Below the pieces are notes generated by a model. It worked only from the letters and a program-made list of their open reading frames with translations. It did not search any database and had not been told where the DNA came from. Positions 33,014 through 45,176 of a stretch of 64,000 nt of DNA are shown here, in pieces. This stretch comes from Byssothecium circinans (taxonomy: Eukaryota > Ascomycota > Dothideomycetes > Pleosporales > Massarinaceae). The stretch is taken from the NCBI GenBank assembly GCA_010015675.1, contig ML976989.1, positions 189,828 through 253,827 of the forward strand. Direction: 5' to 3'. Position 1 is the stretch's first letter. Each line of letters begins with the position of its first letter. A program made the translations under genes and the position numbers.

Positions 33014-33127
33014 ATGTCCTCTCCGCAGCTGCTGATGGAGAGTAATGTCAACATTTCGTTCTCTCCCAAGTTCTGGACCGCCGATTTCCATCGCCGCATC
33101 TGCGAGTCTGAGTTTGTCTGGACTTGA
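33014..33127 (+). promoter_or_regulatory. Upstream ORF overlapping the bZIP start codon
   Basis: ATG 33014 opens a 37-codon frame (MSSPQLLMESNVNISF...) ending at 33125-33127. It runs over the main ATG at 33045 in a different frame, with a second in-frame ATG at 33035. If transcription starts upstream of 33014, ribosomes that initiate here cannot reach the main start by simple reinitiation. Translational control is therefore likely, as for other fungal bZIP regulators, but this is inference. Confidence 0.5.
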
Positions 33128-34075
33128 CGACTTCGCCCAAGCCCTGGCTCCCGACGATATGGACACTGAATGGTACCACGTCCGGGATCGATACCATCAT
33201 CCGAAACTGCATGCGCCGTCAACGCTGGCGCCCGTCCACGAGCCTTTTGCCGCGAGCGTCGCTTTTGGCTACCCGTCGCACACGCAAGCCGACGACTTTG
33301 GTGCGTTGCCCTGTCATTTCACCCCATCCCCTCCCCTCCCAGCCTATCCATCCCTCCTCTCCTTCCCTTTCCCCTTCCCAATCCTCTCCTCTCCTCCTCC
33401 ATCTCTCTCCCTCTGCTCGTCGCGTTGGGTTGCGCGCTCATGGCGTCATCGCACTAGTTTGCACGCAATCCCACGTGACGGCCCTCCCCAAACACACAAC
33501 AACTCCCTCCAGTCGCGTTGCCCCACGATGAATGTCCACCTCCCGTCTGTCTCTGGCGATTATTTCGGCTTTTGCTTCGATGAGCCCACCGCTAACGCCC
33601 ACGCCAAGGCCCGTCTTTTTCTCCAGTGGACCTCCCCATGAACGGTCACGCTTTCCTCCCTTATTCCCACGACCACCACGGCCCCGCGCGCCTGGATGAT
33701 TTGGCCTCGCCCATTTCGCCCCTTCAGCCACAATACAATCCGAACGCCTATCAGACGCCCTACCCCGACAGCACTGCGTCATCGGCCCCCAGCGACGACC
33801 CCATCCTTGCCGATGCTGAAGAGGACAAGCGCAAGCGCAACCAGGCGGCCTCGGCCCGCTTTCGCCAGAAGAAGAAGCAGCGCGAGCAGCAGATGCTCGA
33901 GCAGAGTCGCGGCATGCAGGAGAAGAACAAGAAGCTGGAGAGCGAAGTCGAAGGACTGAAGCGCGAGAACATGTTCTTGAAGAAACTGCTCGTGGAAAAA
34001 ATCGACAATATGAGTGAAGAAGAAAGATCCTTACTGATGAAGACCACGAACGGCGCTCTGAAGCATTCCGCGTGA
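33045..34075 (+). CDS. bZIP transcription factor, CYS3/MetR-like
   Basis: Exons 33045-33300 and 33627-34075 give 234 residues. The basic region KRKRNQAASARFRQKKKQRE and a following leucine zipper (about residues 155-215) identify a bZIP protein. The ASARFR signature and K-rich spacing are those of CYS3/MetR/Met4-type activators of sulfur assimilation; length also fits Neurospora CYS3. A GCN4/CPC1 relationship is the alternative. The N-terminal half is Pro/Ser/His-rich with LDDFAQAL as a possible activation patch. The intron is 326 nt, long for this genome, and has no stop in the exon 1 frame; retention would give a 198-residue product without the bZIP. The CTCCAG acceptor was chosen because it yields an open frame into MNGHAFLPY. 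Confidence 0.82.
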
Positions 34076-34529
34076 AGCGCCGCCTACCAATTTCCGTCGC
34101 ATTTAATTACACCATCTCCATTTGATTTTTCAAGGACTCGATTTCGAGGGTGCAAGGAGTGTCCAGGAGGCGGGCGGCGCGACGGGGTATATATATATGT
34201 TGGCTTGCGAGGAGCCGGAATTGGTAATGAAGACATCGGCCGAGAGACCCGACGAGCCGAGCGCTACGAATCACGACTCTCCTAAGCACACCCACATACC
34301 ACCTACAAGTCTACATTCCTTGATGGAAGGGGAATTGAAGCTGGATTAATTACTTTGTACGCTGCTTCCCCAAGTCTGTCCATTCCACCCTTTACATGCG
34401 TTTCTCCGCACTTTCTCCAGCGGCACCCAATATACATTTTCATATGTTCTTACTAACCGCGATGACCACCCTCTCTAACTTGCCATCCTTCAAGTGCTGC
34501 CCAATGCGACAATTCACATCCATCAATTC
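34076..34529. other. Convergent 3' spacer
   Basis: Between the bZIP stop codon and the CFEM gene's stop codon. No gene seen. Confidence 0.4.
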
Positions 34530-34930
34530 TTAGCAGACCGAGTTGTACCAGTTCAACGTCGCTGCGGCTCATTAGCATCGTCATCGTCTCGACTTCATCC
34601 AACAGTATACATACCAACGGCATCCGGGAAGCTGCAGGTAGCCAGCACGCAACTCTGAACCAGGCTGTAGTAGTTGGTGTCGGCGCAGAAGCAGGTGTAC
34701 TCGGTCGCGTTAGGGTCGCAGGCGGACTGGTTGGCGTTGTCGGTGAGGCAGGCTTGCTGTGTGGAGTGTTAGAGAACATTCAGTCCCACGCTGGTCGTAT
34801 GCCAAAGGAGAGGTCCAGGGAAGTTTGTATGGAGACATGGTATACTAACAGCACAGGGAGGAGCACCCGAGATGTCGATTGCAAGCGCGGCACTGGCGAA
34901 GAGAGCGATGGCAGGGATGGAGAAGCGCAT
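34530..34930 (-). CDS. Small secreted CFEM-like cysteine-rich protein
   Basis: Minus-strand exons 34850-34930, 34615-34756 and 34530-34561 give only 84 residues. A signal peptide (MRFSIPAIALFASAALA) is followed by a Cys-rich mature part: PPCAQACL, CDPNATEYTCFCAD, LVQSCVLATC and a final C-terminal Cys. The eight cysteines and the CFCA centre fit the CFEM fold, found in fungal surface haem-binding and virulence-related proteins. Introns are 93 and 53 nt with GTTAGT and GTATGT donors. Each junction falls inside the domain, and both are needed to recover all cysteines, which supports the model. No GPI tail is seen, so the protein is probably free in the medium or wall. A good TATA box lies about 115 bases upstream. 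Confidence 0.85.
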
Positions 34931-36940
34931 GATGACCGATTGATTCAAGACAAAGGTTTCGTTTTCGACAAAGCTCAATTGGTGTGAAGATGGGAAAGAT
35001 GATGGATGGCTTCGAAAAACATCACCGCGATGAAAGCACCGCCCTTTTATACCCCAAGACTGCCACTTCGCCCGCCACAAAATCCTCCGTCTACCTCCAC
35101 AAATCGCATCTGTGCCCTCATCCCATGATCTGTACACATCGGCACTCCTTCCTTATTCCGTCCTGTCCTCCGCCAGCCTCCAAGTCTTTTCAATTTACTG
35201 TACCTTTTCCTCACGCACATGTCCCATCACCCACTTGCCGAAAGCCTCCACAAACTACGACTGATTCTCACTTCACATGTTCGGAGCACCATGATACCTC
35301 GGCGCTCGTGCCCTGGAGTCAATCATCAAACATGCGGGTTCCTGGGGCTTTTCACGCTTTTTCATTTGTTTCTCCCACTATCCCTGCGGCGATCCCCCGG
35401 ATTTACCCCGGATTTGCCAGGTGGGCCGATGCGATGTGACGTTCGCTTCGGGAGGATCTAAACTATTTAGTGTCAGGGGCATGTAGGGGCCGAGGTACCT
35501 GGAGTGCAGGCGCGGCGTGGTTATGGGTATGGGAGATGCAGGTGGTGGATTGAGTGGCGTGCAAAATTTGGTGTAGTTTGGTGTCGAGATGGGAAGGTGG
35601 GAAAGGGAGGGGAGGGATGGTGCGGGGTAGGCATATTGAGATGAGGGGGAGAAAGTTCTGAGATGAGGGGTTTTGGGAAGGAAATTTGGAAGGCAGAAGA
35701 AGGGGTGCAGACACGCGAAGTGGGAGGGGAGTATTTATCTATCGATTGCCCTGTGTTGAGTGATACCATAGTTTGATGGGATGTCGTGATGGATAAGTGA
35801 GTTGATCGTAAGCTGCCAGTGGTTCGTTATGCGGATAGTCTCTTCGAAGGTAGGCCACTGGAAGTTGGCTTGAAACGCACATGATTGCCATTGTGCCTCG
35901 GTCAATCATTTCTCGGCGCGCAGAGGGGAGAGGGCGTGACGACAACCACATGTATACTGTATGATGATCGTGAATTCACATGCAGAGGTTGAAGATGCGC
36001 ATGATTCAATATAGTTAGAGACCGCCAATGTCTGGAAATTGCCGTCCAGGCGGGAAGTGTAGATTGATTGAGTGTTGTTCTGATTGGCGGAGAAGTGGAA
36101 TTGTCGATAGACGACACTAGGGATGTTTGGCAGTGGGCGTGGACTTGAGAGAAGCCTTGGAAGTATAAACACCACCAACCTCAGTGTCTTAGGATTCAGG
36201 CACGAGTGTTTTGTAAGGAGAAGTTCAAAGCTCGCTTGCGATGCTCTTATAGTCGTTTGGTCATTTTTTTCCACCGTAATTTCTTTTCCGTCTATGCTTC
36301 ATCTCAAATTTCTGCTTTCGTATTCCAATTGCTAAGATGTACAAATCCAGATCATCTGGAATATTCTTACCAGTTGCGATGGCAGTTCGCCCTTCTGATG
36401 GAAACCGGAAAGCTTCGCCATGAGGACTTCTGTTCGCTTTACAATATTGATATGGCACCCATGTACATGTTCTTAGAGTATGATAATTATTTAGTTGTTA
36501 TTTGGAGTTGAAGAAGGTGAGTTTTTGGTCTTCGATTGTAAATATTGCATACCACTTCTAGGTGAACTTCAGTATGCTTTACGTCGTCAAAACCGCTCCT
36601 ACCTACGCAATCCCAAAGCACCTCAGCACAACCACAAACATTCCCCTCCGACCACGCCAAGGCACCCTGCGTACGCTCGTTTGCTCCCACTTCAAAAAAA
36701 TTCTTTCCTCAGCGCCATCCGCACAACATCCCACACTCCCTCAACCCGCCCACCTACCCACCACTCACCACACCATTCCAACGACACAAAAACCTAACAC
36801 CACACACGCACCATGTACCTCAACATCCCCGCCACCTTCCTCACCCTCTCCCACCTCCTCCACACACACTCCTCCGTACCCTCACCCTCGCCAGCAGCGA
36901 CCTAGCCTGGTACCTCACCTCGGACGCCGCACCCGGCCTG
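34931..36940. other. 2-kb intergenic region
   Basis: Apart from the CFEM promoter no gene is supported. Frames upstream of 36941 lack a convincing start. The ATG at 36813 is in another frame and stops at 36903. Confidence 0.4.
35044..35051 (-). promoter_or_regulatory. TATA box of the CFEM gene
   Basis: TATAAAAG on the minus strand, about 115 bases upstream of ATG 34930, flanked by G-rich sequence. It is the clearest TATA motif next to a gene in the window and suggests a regulated, highly expressible promoter. Confidence 0.6.
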
Positions 36941-37837
36941 ATGGCCTACGCCAACTGCACCACGGTCAACGTGTACTGCATCCGAGCCGCCAAACGCGCC
37001 GCACACACCATCCACGCCTCGCAGCTGGAGAAAGAAGGTCGCGAGCGCCGCAACCGCATCGCGCTGGTTGAGCAGCGGCGCGCGGAAGAAACGAGAATCG
37101 AGGAAGAGAGGAGAGAGATGGAGTGGAAGGCAAAGGCTTATGATGGGTTGGTTGAGAGAGATTTCACGTTTCACTTTCACTATCATACGACGGTTAATAA
37201 TTTCGGACCGACGTTTGTCACGAATCATTTCAATAATTACGTCGTTGACGATCGAGACGGAGGTTTTTTGGAACGGTGTTCGGAGATAAAGACTTCGGAG
37301 GAGCGCTTCGGTGCTGATGAAACGTATGATGGGATTGTGGGGGAGAGGCTCGGAGATGTTACGACTTTGCGGTTTGTTCCGCATCCGCATCCTGTCGCTC
37401 CTCTTCCTCTGGGGTATAACTGGAAAGATGTGGTGGGGTTGTTGGTTTTCTTGGGGTTGGCAGGTTTGGCGGCTCCCTACGTGATGAGGTGTATGTGGCG
37501 ATGTCTCGTGCACATTCTGGGGTTGCTGGGAGATGGGTTGGAGATGCTGCTTGGTTTGTTTTTGGGAGACGGCGAGGTGAAGTTGCTGCTGCTCCGGTGC
37601 CGGCTCCTGTCCCTTTCCCTCCGGGTTTTGATCCTGTTCCTTTTCCCGCTCTTCCGGCTTTTGCTCCTGTTCCTGTCCCAATTGCTCCGGCTCGTGTTCC
37701 TGCGCGTCCGACACCAAAACAGTATGCTGGGGAAGCTAGGGAGCGGCTTTTGAAGAGGGCATACGAGGTATGATCCCCTCGCCAATTTCCAAGCACATGT
37801 CATAAACTAATGAGTGTGTGTGCAGATTATTGCTTAG
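36941..37837 (+). CDS. Single-pass membrane protein with coiled coil and Pro/Val-rich tail
   Basis: Exons 36941-37488, 37569-37767 and 37826-37837 join to 252 residues. Introns are 80 nt (GTGTAT...GGGAG) and 58 nt (GTATGA...TGCAG, branch point CTAAT). The order is: an N-terminal Cys-containing segment, a charged helix (LEKEGRERRNRIALVEQRRA), a region rich in aromatic residues and Asn, one hydrophobic segment (VVGLLVFLGLAGLAAPYVM, about residues 163-182), and a proline/valine-rich stretch before a short basic end. The frame is open upstream of ATG 36941 (DLAWYLTSDAAPGL), so the true start may be earlier and include another exon. No known family was recognised. Confidence 0.5.
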
Positions 37838-39148
37838 GATGCTGTGGAGAAGGAGAAAGGAGATGGCGAAATGTGTGCAGCTTTATTTTCGGGGCCGAAT
37901 TTTGGCTCTTTTGGGAGGGAGAAAAGCATTTGGCTTCAGACATGATTAATTGGTGAGACATGAACAAGGGGTTCATGCGTATAATTAGGTAGTGAGACAT
38001 GGACAAGGGGTTCCTGCAAATAGACCATTTTCATCTTCTTACATGGATTTCTTCTTGAATCTTTCTTAGACTCCCTGAACTCATTCTTACTAGCAATTGT
38101 GGCAAAGTGCAGTAAGACGCCAGATGTTCGCTCCTAGGATCGCCACAAGAATCCTGATAACATGTCATCTCTGCCGAGCATGATTAGGGTTTGGGACATG
38201 AAGAGCGCTTTCCCGTTGATCGTGGATCCTCCGCACCATGTTCAAGGAGGAATCGAGATTGGTATAAGCGTGTTGAGGAAGAAGGGATGTATTATAGTTA
38301 AAAAATTGGTCTTAGTATAATGTAAGAAGAGAGAAAATGTAATATGCTGTGATTTGCGCACGTGCTGAGATATTCGCGCGGCCTGACTGTCACGCTAATA
38401 TCCTACCGAGCGCTCCATCGTTCGATCTCAACCTCCACGACACTTCCATCCCGATCCATCAGTTACCATCTACGATTCCTTCCAGTTCGCGAAACCACTT
38501 TCTCTCTCAAAAGGGGACCGTGACTCCGTCCGTACGAATCAGCCAGCCTTGTCTCGCCCCAGATGACGCGGGGACTCTAAAGACGATGCAGATCCCATCA
38601 CTAAACAGCAGCTTTTTTAACCCTCCTACAAAAAATGCTTACAAAACCCTAGATTTAACTATAGGCTGCATGGCTGTGCGATGCGCATTCCCCTTTTCAG
38701 CGGTCAAGGGCATTTCTCGTATCTCAGCCAGCCGCGCCAGAACGCCCAGCCCTGCATTCACGCACCCCCAACTGCGTCTCACACGAGCTGACTCTCAGGA
38801 GAAATATGGGACCAGCCAGCCTTATTGCGAGGTCTGAGATTGCGGTGAGCACAACCGGTCTCATGTTCGCACCATCGCCGTTACCAAGTCAAGAGCATTT
38901 ACACCGACTCCCTAGTAATCCGGTTGGCATGGGCTCATTACTTCCGGAACAGAAGGAGCCCACCATTTGAGGAGCTGAGAGCAGAAATGAACCCCAGAAT
39001 GAGTTCCTGAAATCTACTACAGCTAGCCTCAGTATGCACACTCGTATGACTTTTTCGCAACGTTTTCCAATGGTAAAGAAAGATAAATGGCACCATTCGC
39101 CCTGAGAGAAATCCTCTCAAACCATCACTTCGACGTCTTTCACTCATC
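37838..39148. other. Intergenic, 1.3 kb
   Basis: No supported gene; it contains one short tandem repeat. The AT-rich part around 38270-38350 could belong to a promoter, but no site was recognised. Confidence 0.4.
37953..38017. repeat. Imperfect 26-nt direct repeat
   Basis: GTGAGACATGAACAAGGGGT (start of copy 1, 37953-37978) recurs with a few changes at 37992-38017, spacing 39 nt. Probably a local duplication. Confidence 0.6.
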
Positions 39149-41685
39149 ATGTCTCTACTCTGCTCCCTGCAGTTCAAGGCTACGAGTCTTTTGTTGCTCA
39201 GCATTTTTACCTTCTTCAGCGGTGTTAGCGGCCAATCTGGGTTTGCTCCAGACTGTATCGCAGCCGAAAAAGATGACTTTTTCCCGCCAAGATGCCAGTC
39301 TGGTGAGACGGATCCACTCACGGGTATCGCATGTAGTTCCTACGGCTACGACTGTATCTGGACGGTGAAGGAGAACACTGTCGGCACACATCATCGCATC
39401 GAAGTCAACAATGCATGGCCGCCTCCTTCTATCCAAGTCGCCGAAGGGCAGAGGATCCGCATCGCGCTCGTCAACAAGCTCAACACCGAAGATGTCACTT
39501 TACATTTCCATGGCTTGCTGCAAGAGTCTGGAAGCGTTCTAAGTGATGGACCGCAACATATCTCTCAAGCGTAAGTTCGTCAACGGCTAACACTTTCACA
39601 TTGCTGATAACGGTATAGAGGTGTCGCTGTGGGAAAATCTTACGTCTACGACTTCGTCGCGAGCAAAGCAGGCACATATTGGATCCACAGCCATTCCCCC
39701 GGCCAATATCCGAAGGGCCTACGGTCACCTTTGATCATTACGAAGGCTACGGATCAGAACGCGGACAAGTGGAATTACGACCCAGCATCTGAGAATTTCG
39801 ACAAAGTAGTTGCGTTGAGCGACCAGTAAGGTCTTCTAACCCTGCAAATCCGGAGACATTTGAGGCTAACACAAATACAGTTGGGATGATTTCTGGGATA
39901 TAGAGAAAAAGTACGACGCTGGACTGTGTGGAGGGAATGGTCTCGAAATTCCACCCGAAAGTAAGTAATCTCTAAGAGTACCTACGCAAGGGCCTAGAGC
40001 TTACCTTCGTACAGCACAACTTTTCAACGATAAGCCTGCGCCAAAATCGGGCTCCAACCCGGAACAGAAAGTATGGCTCCAACCGAACAACCGATATCGT
40101 CTTCGCTTTATCAACATGTCCGCCTTTGCTCGATACTATATCTGGATCAACGACATCGACATGGAAGTGATTGAAATCGACGGAGTCATGCTCAAACCAT
40201 CGACGAGTAAGGGCATCGAGTTAGCAAGTGGCCAGCGCGTAAGTGTAGTAGTGAAGATCGACTCTAACACTAGTACCAAGCGCATCATGGCAATCTCGGA
40301 CCGAAGAATCCATACAGGTCAGGATCCAGAGAATAAAAACCCTCCGACATTGGCACGCTACTGTAAATTATGGCCTACTAGCTCCTATTCCAAGATGCAG
40401 TATACTTGGGGCTGGCTAGTCAATGGCGCACCGGGAAACGATCCACATACCTATGGCGAGCCGACACAAACTGAACTCGACAGCTACGCAACTGGCACCA
40501 GGAAGTGGTTGGATGTCTGGGATGAAGGCGCTAATATCAACCCGTTTTACAAGTGGCGTCCGAAGCTTCCTTTCACGGATCAGAACCGCATCCCTGTTGA
40601 CAAGACGAGACAGTGTGGCAATTCGCTGTGCAATTGCAACGATCATGACAGTTGTCATTGGAACCCGTCTTTCGCGTGGAAATTCGATGAGTTGGCATTT
40701 GAGCCATACACTCCCCTCGCCGCTATGGCACCTACCACGTATACTTCGGCACACGTTCATGAGATTACCCTCAACGACGACAACGGCTATGGAGTCATGG
40801 GGCTTGGAAATCCAAAAAATCCCCGGTTAGTCTCTCCACCTGCACTGAAGTACATGAGTTGAGCTGATAACATATAGCTTCGTACCCCCCGACGCTCAGC
40901 CATCTGATATTCCAAAGCCTGTTGATGTCAACGTCGACTATGACTACCCTCTCTTGACTTCCCTCCTCCGCGCTTTGTGGTTCCCAGCATACGACTTCAG
41001 CAAGTATGAAGATCCGGTGTGGTATAGTTACAACCAGTCCTATGCGCCCCAGACAATCATCATGAAGAAAGACGAGGTACACTGGTTTGCGTTCCGCACT
41101 TTGAGGGGAGATCACCCCGTGCACATGCATGGGCACGAGTTCCAGCTCATTTCCAAGATGCCAGTGGAAACGACGCCCAATCCCGAAGCCCGCGTGAAGC
41201 GCTTTGATGAGTATCGGAATAACTATGCCACCATTGCACTTGAATACAAGACCAACCCCCTACGCCGCGACACAATCATGGTCGAGAAAGGCACAACTGT
41301 GATCGTCGCCGTCAAAGCCAACAATCCGGGCGTCTGGGTAAGACCCCTCATGCACCCAAACCCCACATAATGCAAACACTGACGTTTCCAGGCCCTTCAC
41401 TGCCATAACGACTTCCACGCATTCACTGGAATGTTCATGCAGCTCATCGAGGATCCTGCCAATTTGCGCGACAAGCTCGGTAGACTGGACTGGGAAGAAG
41501 GAACAGGCGGGACATGGAACTTTAGGCTTAAAATGTTGGATTGGGCCACGAAGCCGGCGGTTAGCAAGCTTTTGTATCAGAATGTGAAGAAGGCGTTTAC
41601 TTATTGGGGATACACGGGGTTGGATGTTATGTGTGGGAGTCAGGTTTGTGGGTTTGCCGAGGACGAGGTGACTGAAGGTAGCTGA
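39149..41685 (+). CDS. Secreted multicopper oxidase (laccase-like)
   Basis: Six exons (39149-39570, 39619-39825, 39881-39960, 40015-40825, 40878-41337, 41392-41685) give 757 residues; the five introns are 48-55 nt. A signal peptide (SLLLLSIFTFFSGVSG) begins the protein. Copper motifs appear in order: HFHG (residue about 119; HWHG in most laccases), WIHSHSPGQ, HPVHMHGHEF and ALHCHNDFHAFTGM, with the type-1 Cys in HCH and an axial Met. All trinuclear and type-1 ligands are present, so the enzyme should be active: oxidation of phenols or metal ions coupled to reduction of oxygen to water. It is longer than typical laccases (about 550-600) because of insertions, including a Cys-rich loop (CGNSLCNCNDHDSCHW). 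No membrane anchor is visible, which argues against an Fet3-type ferroxidase. Confidence 0.9.
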
Positions 41686-41967
41686 GCTATGCGTGACTGG
41701 TGTAATCGGCCTGCGTGAATGGGGGCGTTCTTCTTCCTGTAAGCTAAGCTTAGGTGGATTTTTCGTCGAACTCACTGATTGATTCTTCATTATGGATGCA
41801 GGGATGCGAAGCGATCATGTGAACACGTGCGACCGTGAAAACAAACGCGCCTGCCCCACATCCACTGATTACATCATCTATCGGCTAAATCTTCCCGAAC
41901 ACAACTCCGAGCATCGCAGCACGACTTCTGAATACCAGGCGTCCTCAACAACACAAGCAGCATCGAT

Positions 41968-43548
41968 ATGGCGGCTACCGCAGATCCGCCCATCTACAGG
42001 CTACCGAATGAGCTGATTTTGCATGTCGCCCGCCAACTTCGTGCCCGCTCTTGGCAGAATGAGCTCAACTCGCTCCGCAACTTCTGCCTCACTTCTAAGC
42101 GACTGCATCCTATGGCCACGGAAGAGCTCTACGCTGGTGCATATCTGCCGGTCAGCTGTGGCTGTCATCCTTCAGTAAACGCGACACTACAGTTCATCCG
42201 CACCCTGTTTGAACGCCCAGAGTAGGTGTACCCTTTAAGCCATCTCTTTGCATTGGTGATACTGACTCCGTCATCCAGGCTTGCTGCGAAGGTCAAGTCT
42301 CTGCGCTTCTCCATTGTGAGGCGCCGTGTCCATAAATTGTACCGTGAGAAGAAGTTTGCTCTCAAGGCCATCCGCGAAGAATGCCTCAAGCGCCTATTGG
42401 CACTCGGCTATCGTGAGGATGACCCCTGGTGGGCGTCCCTAGTCAACGATGTGGAGAGCGCTTACGCGGGCGTTCTTTTAACCATGCTGCCTAACCTCGA
42501 GATGCTAAACTTCTCAGTACGGGAGCATCATCGAGGCATGACGACATCAGACCCTATGAGCGCTTTTTTCGGAACATCTACGGCGCCCGCAATAACCACA
42601 GCCCTACAGAATGTCCAGGAGCTTACTACCACGGACATCGGCTTCATCCGTAATTTCAAATTCTCCAAACTGAGGACTCTCGCTTTCACACGCATCAACT
42701 TGGGGACGATGATGCAACTGAATGGTCCAAACACGATTCCCGGCACGACGGAGTTACGTGAACTGCGTATCGGGGTGTCCATCCAGCTTCTTGACGAAGC
42801 ATACATGCGCGAAATGTGCGTCTGCTTGCGCGACCTGTTTGAAGCGCTCGGATGCAACAAACTTACGACTCTGCGCATCATGCTATATAACGATGCATAT
42901 TGTCTCGGCCAGTCTCCCACTTTCCGAATCCGGTACCTCATGAGCCAGCTGGAACCGGTATCAGAGAATCTGCAGACTCTGGAAATCGACCTTGACCCTG
43001 ATGATGAGACGATTGAGTGGTCATGGTTTCTAGCACTGTGCGATGAGCCCATCACATCATTCGACAAGCTCCCCATGCTCGAGAACCTGAAGGTTCCGAA
43101 AGACTTTCTGTTCAACGACGCCATCTTGGACGAAGAAGAAGAAGAAGACTGTGGTGTCCATCTCCACGATATGCCGGAAACTTTGAAACGCCTCGATATC
43201 GTTGCGCCTGATTTGGCGGTGATTGAGTGGGTGGGGTTTTACGTCCACAATGCAGCGGGAGAGCTGCCTGATTTCAAGACTCTCGTGTTGCATTGCCACG
43301 ATGGCCTCGTGAGCCCAGCTTCAGAGTTCGCGACCGGCGTTAGCTCTGTATGGGTAGAGCTGTGGGATGCTTGCCGCGTTGAGAGCTTTGTATGTGATGG
43401 GAAAGATGGTGAGGAGATGGCTCTTGTGGACCTTTATGAGCTGGATCCTGAAGTTGACTCGGAACTTGAGGACGAGGATGACGACATGCCTCCTCTGGAG
43501 CCTTTTGATGACGATACACCAGGTATCTTCATCGACGATGTGGACTAA
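41968..43548 (+). CDS. F-box protein
   Basis: Exons 41968-42221 and 42279-43548 (57-nt intron, GTAGGT donor, CCAG acceptor) give 507 residues. The F-box is at the N-terminus: YRLPNELILHVARQL ... LRNFCLTSKRLHPMATEELY. After the intron, leucine-rich stretches such as LAAKVKSLRFSIV and LPNLEMLNFSV recur as in LRR-type F-box proteins. The C-terminus is very acidic (DEEEEEDCG, ELEDEDDDMPPLEPFDDD). The splice restores RPELAAKVKSL, the usual continuation in this group. Likely a substrate adaptor of an SCF ubiquitin ligase; target unknown. Confidence 0.85.
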
Positions 43549-45176
43549 GACTTTAATGTGGTGGCGGCGGGGTCTTATGTGATTGATTGAGAGGTGCGAA
43601 ATAGCTGTTTTTGAGTTAGCGGTGGTTACGGCGCGGTCTATATGGAGTAATACTGGGGGGGAGGTGGAGGGGGAGGTTATTATTCGGTGCTAAGAATGGG
43701 CATTTCTCAATGGAGCGGATCAGCGCAGACTGCATGTATACCCACATCATTTAGGTCCTCGTGTATCTTTATTCAACAACTGCACCATTACGTAGATTGA
43801 TCGTCGAATTCCATGACAGATAATTTTGATCGAATTCTCCTACTTCGTGACCCGGGAAGTATCGAAAGGTTCAACTATCCAAATCCGTATATGTCGTCCC
43901 TAAAAGCCGTCTCAGCCCTATGAAGGGTCTGATGAGGACGACTTTATTGAAATTCAGTGACCGATGAGGGTTTCTTGAAATCATGTTCAATTCCCATTAT
44001 TCTACGTCTTGACTCTTCATCCATCCATCCCAGTTGAACGCGCAGGTGCTTGCTGACCACATGGACATTGACCTAAGGTCTTTGAGAGTCAAGTCTATGA
44101 ATGGGGTTAAGAAAGCGATTTTGCTGAAGCAGAAGAGCGATTATTGATGCAGGGCGCAGGAGGTGAGGCGAAGGGCTGCAAGATTGGCGTAGGTGCGGTA
44201 GCTCGGGAGATAGTTTGGAAGAAGATCGGAGATTTTGACAGGGCTGTGGGTCGCAGACATTGCGTTAGTCAGCTTTCGCGAAGGCCATAGGTAGGAGATG
44301 TGAGAGCTGATGCATTTCCCTGCGTTTGCAAGACGTTTGGGCTTGGGTAACAAGGGTGAGGAGAATAGATTGGATTTATGTATCCTTAACCTGTACACGT
44401 ATCGAGGGTAGATGATACAGGGAAGTTGATTGGTGAAGAGAAGTAACCACCTGCATGTGACCATAAGGGAGACAGACTAGCACGACTGCGCTGCTTGCTT
44501 GATGGTCATTCGCCTTATTAGGAAATCCCGAATTTGTACCAAATGATAAGTTTAAAGTGTTAAAAAGCGTGGTTAGAATCCTAATGAGCATAATGTGATT
44601 ATTTTAAGAACGCAGCAACTAGTCTCATATCAGCCTAGCGCGCATTAGCCTCTCCCGCATTTTCCGTCCCGTCTCCTTCCCACCGTTCTCCGTACAACAT
44701 GCCTTTCAAGATACTAATAATAACACCACCCAAACCCCCGTCGTCATATCAAAATCTTATCATCTTGCACCCTCCCGTCAGCTAGCAATGCTCAAGCACG
44801 GCAAAGCACGGGCAAAACAAGTCTTGTTCCCGACAGCTTACCCTTGGCAGTCTTGGCCATATGCAGCTTCCCCGCCTCTCACCACCATTTCCAATACTAT
44901 GCCATCGTAAGAAAACGTCATCGCAAGGAAAATGTCCCTGCAGTGCAGCACGCTATGGCTTGAGGAGGAAGCTCGATAACGATTTTATCGTTTCGGGGTG
45001 ACAGTGACGCTGAAAAGCGTGACAGCGTTCGTGTTTGCGTGGTGCAAAGCGGGTGATATCGTGCTCGGATACTTGTAGTGATATGCGAGGAGATATTAAG
45101 TAGCCATGTACCCCGCCATTGGTACTATTGCACGCCGCTGCAATTCCTCAATTGCCGAAGAGAATCGTCAGCGGAG
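43549..45176. other. Intergenic, 1.6 kb
   Basis: No gene supported. A nested stem-loop can be drawn (GTCGTCC 43893-43899 with GGACGAC 43936-43942, inner hairpin 43915-43928), of unknown meaning. A minus-strand frame at 44141-44591 has no recognisable features. Confidence 0.4.

Noticed and set aside
43893..43965. CTGATGA followed by GAAA, with nearby hairpins, suggested a hammerhead ribozyme
   Set aside because: No stem II can form between the two motifs, there is no stem III, and the possible cleavage triplet is not next to stem I. The nested stem-loop remains but without a function.
44141..44591. Minus-strand frames of about 70-107 codons
   Set aside because: No recognisable motif and no plausible gene structure.
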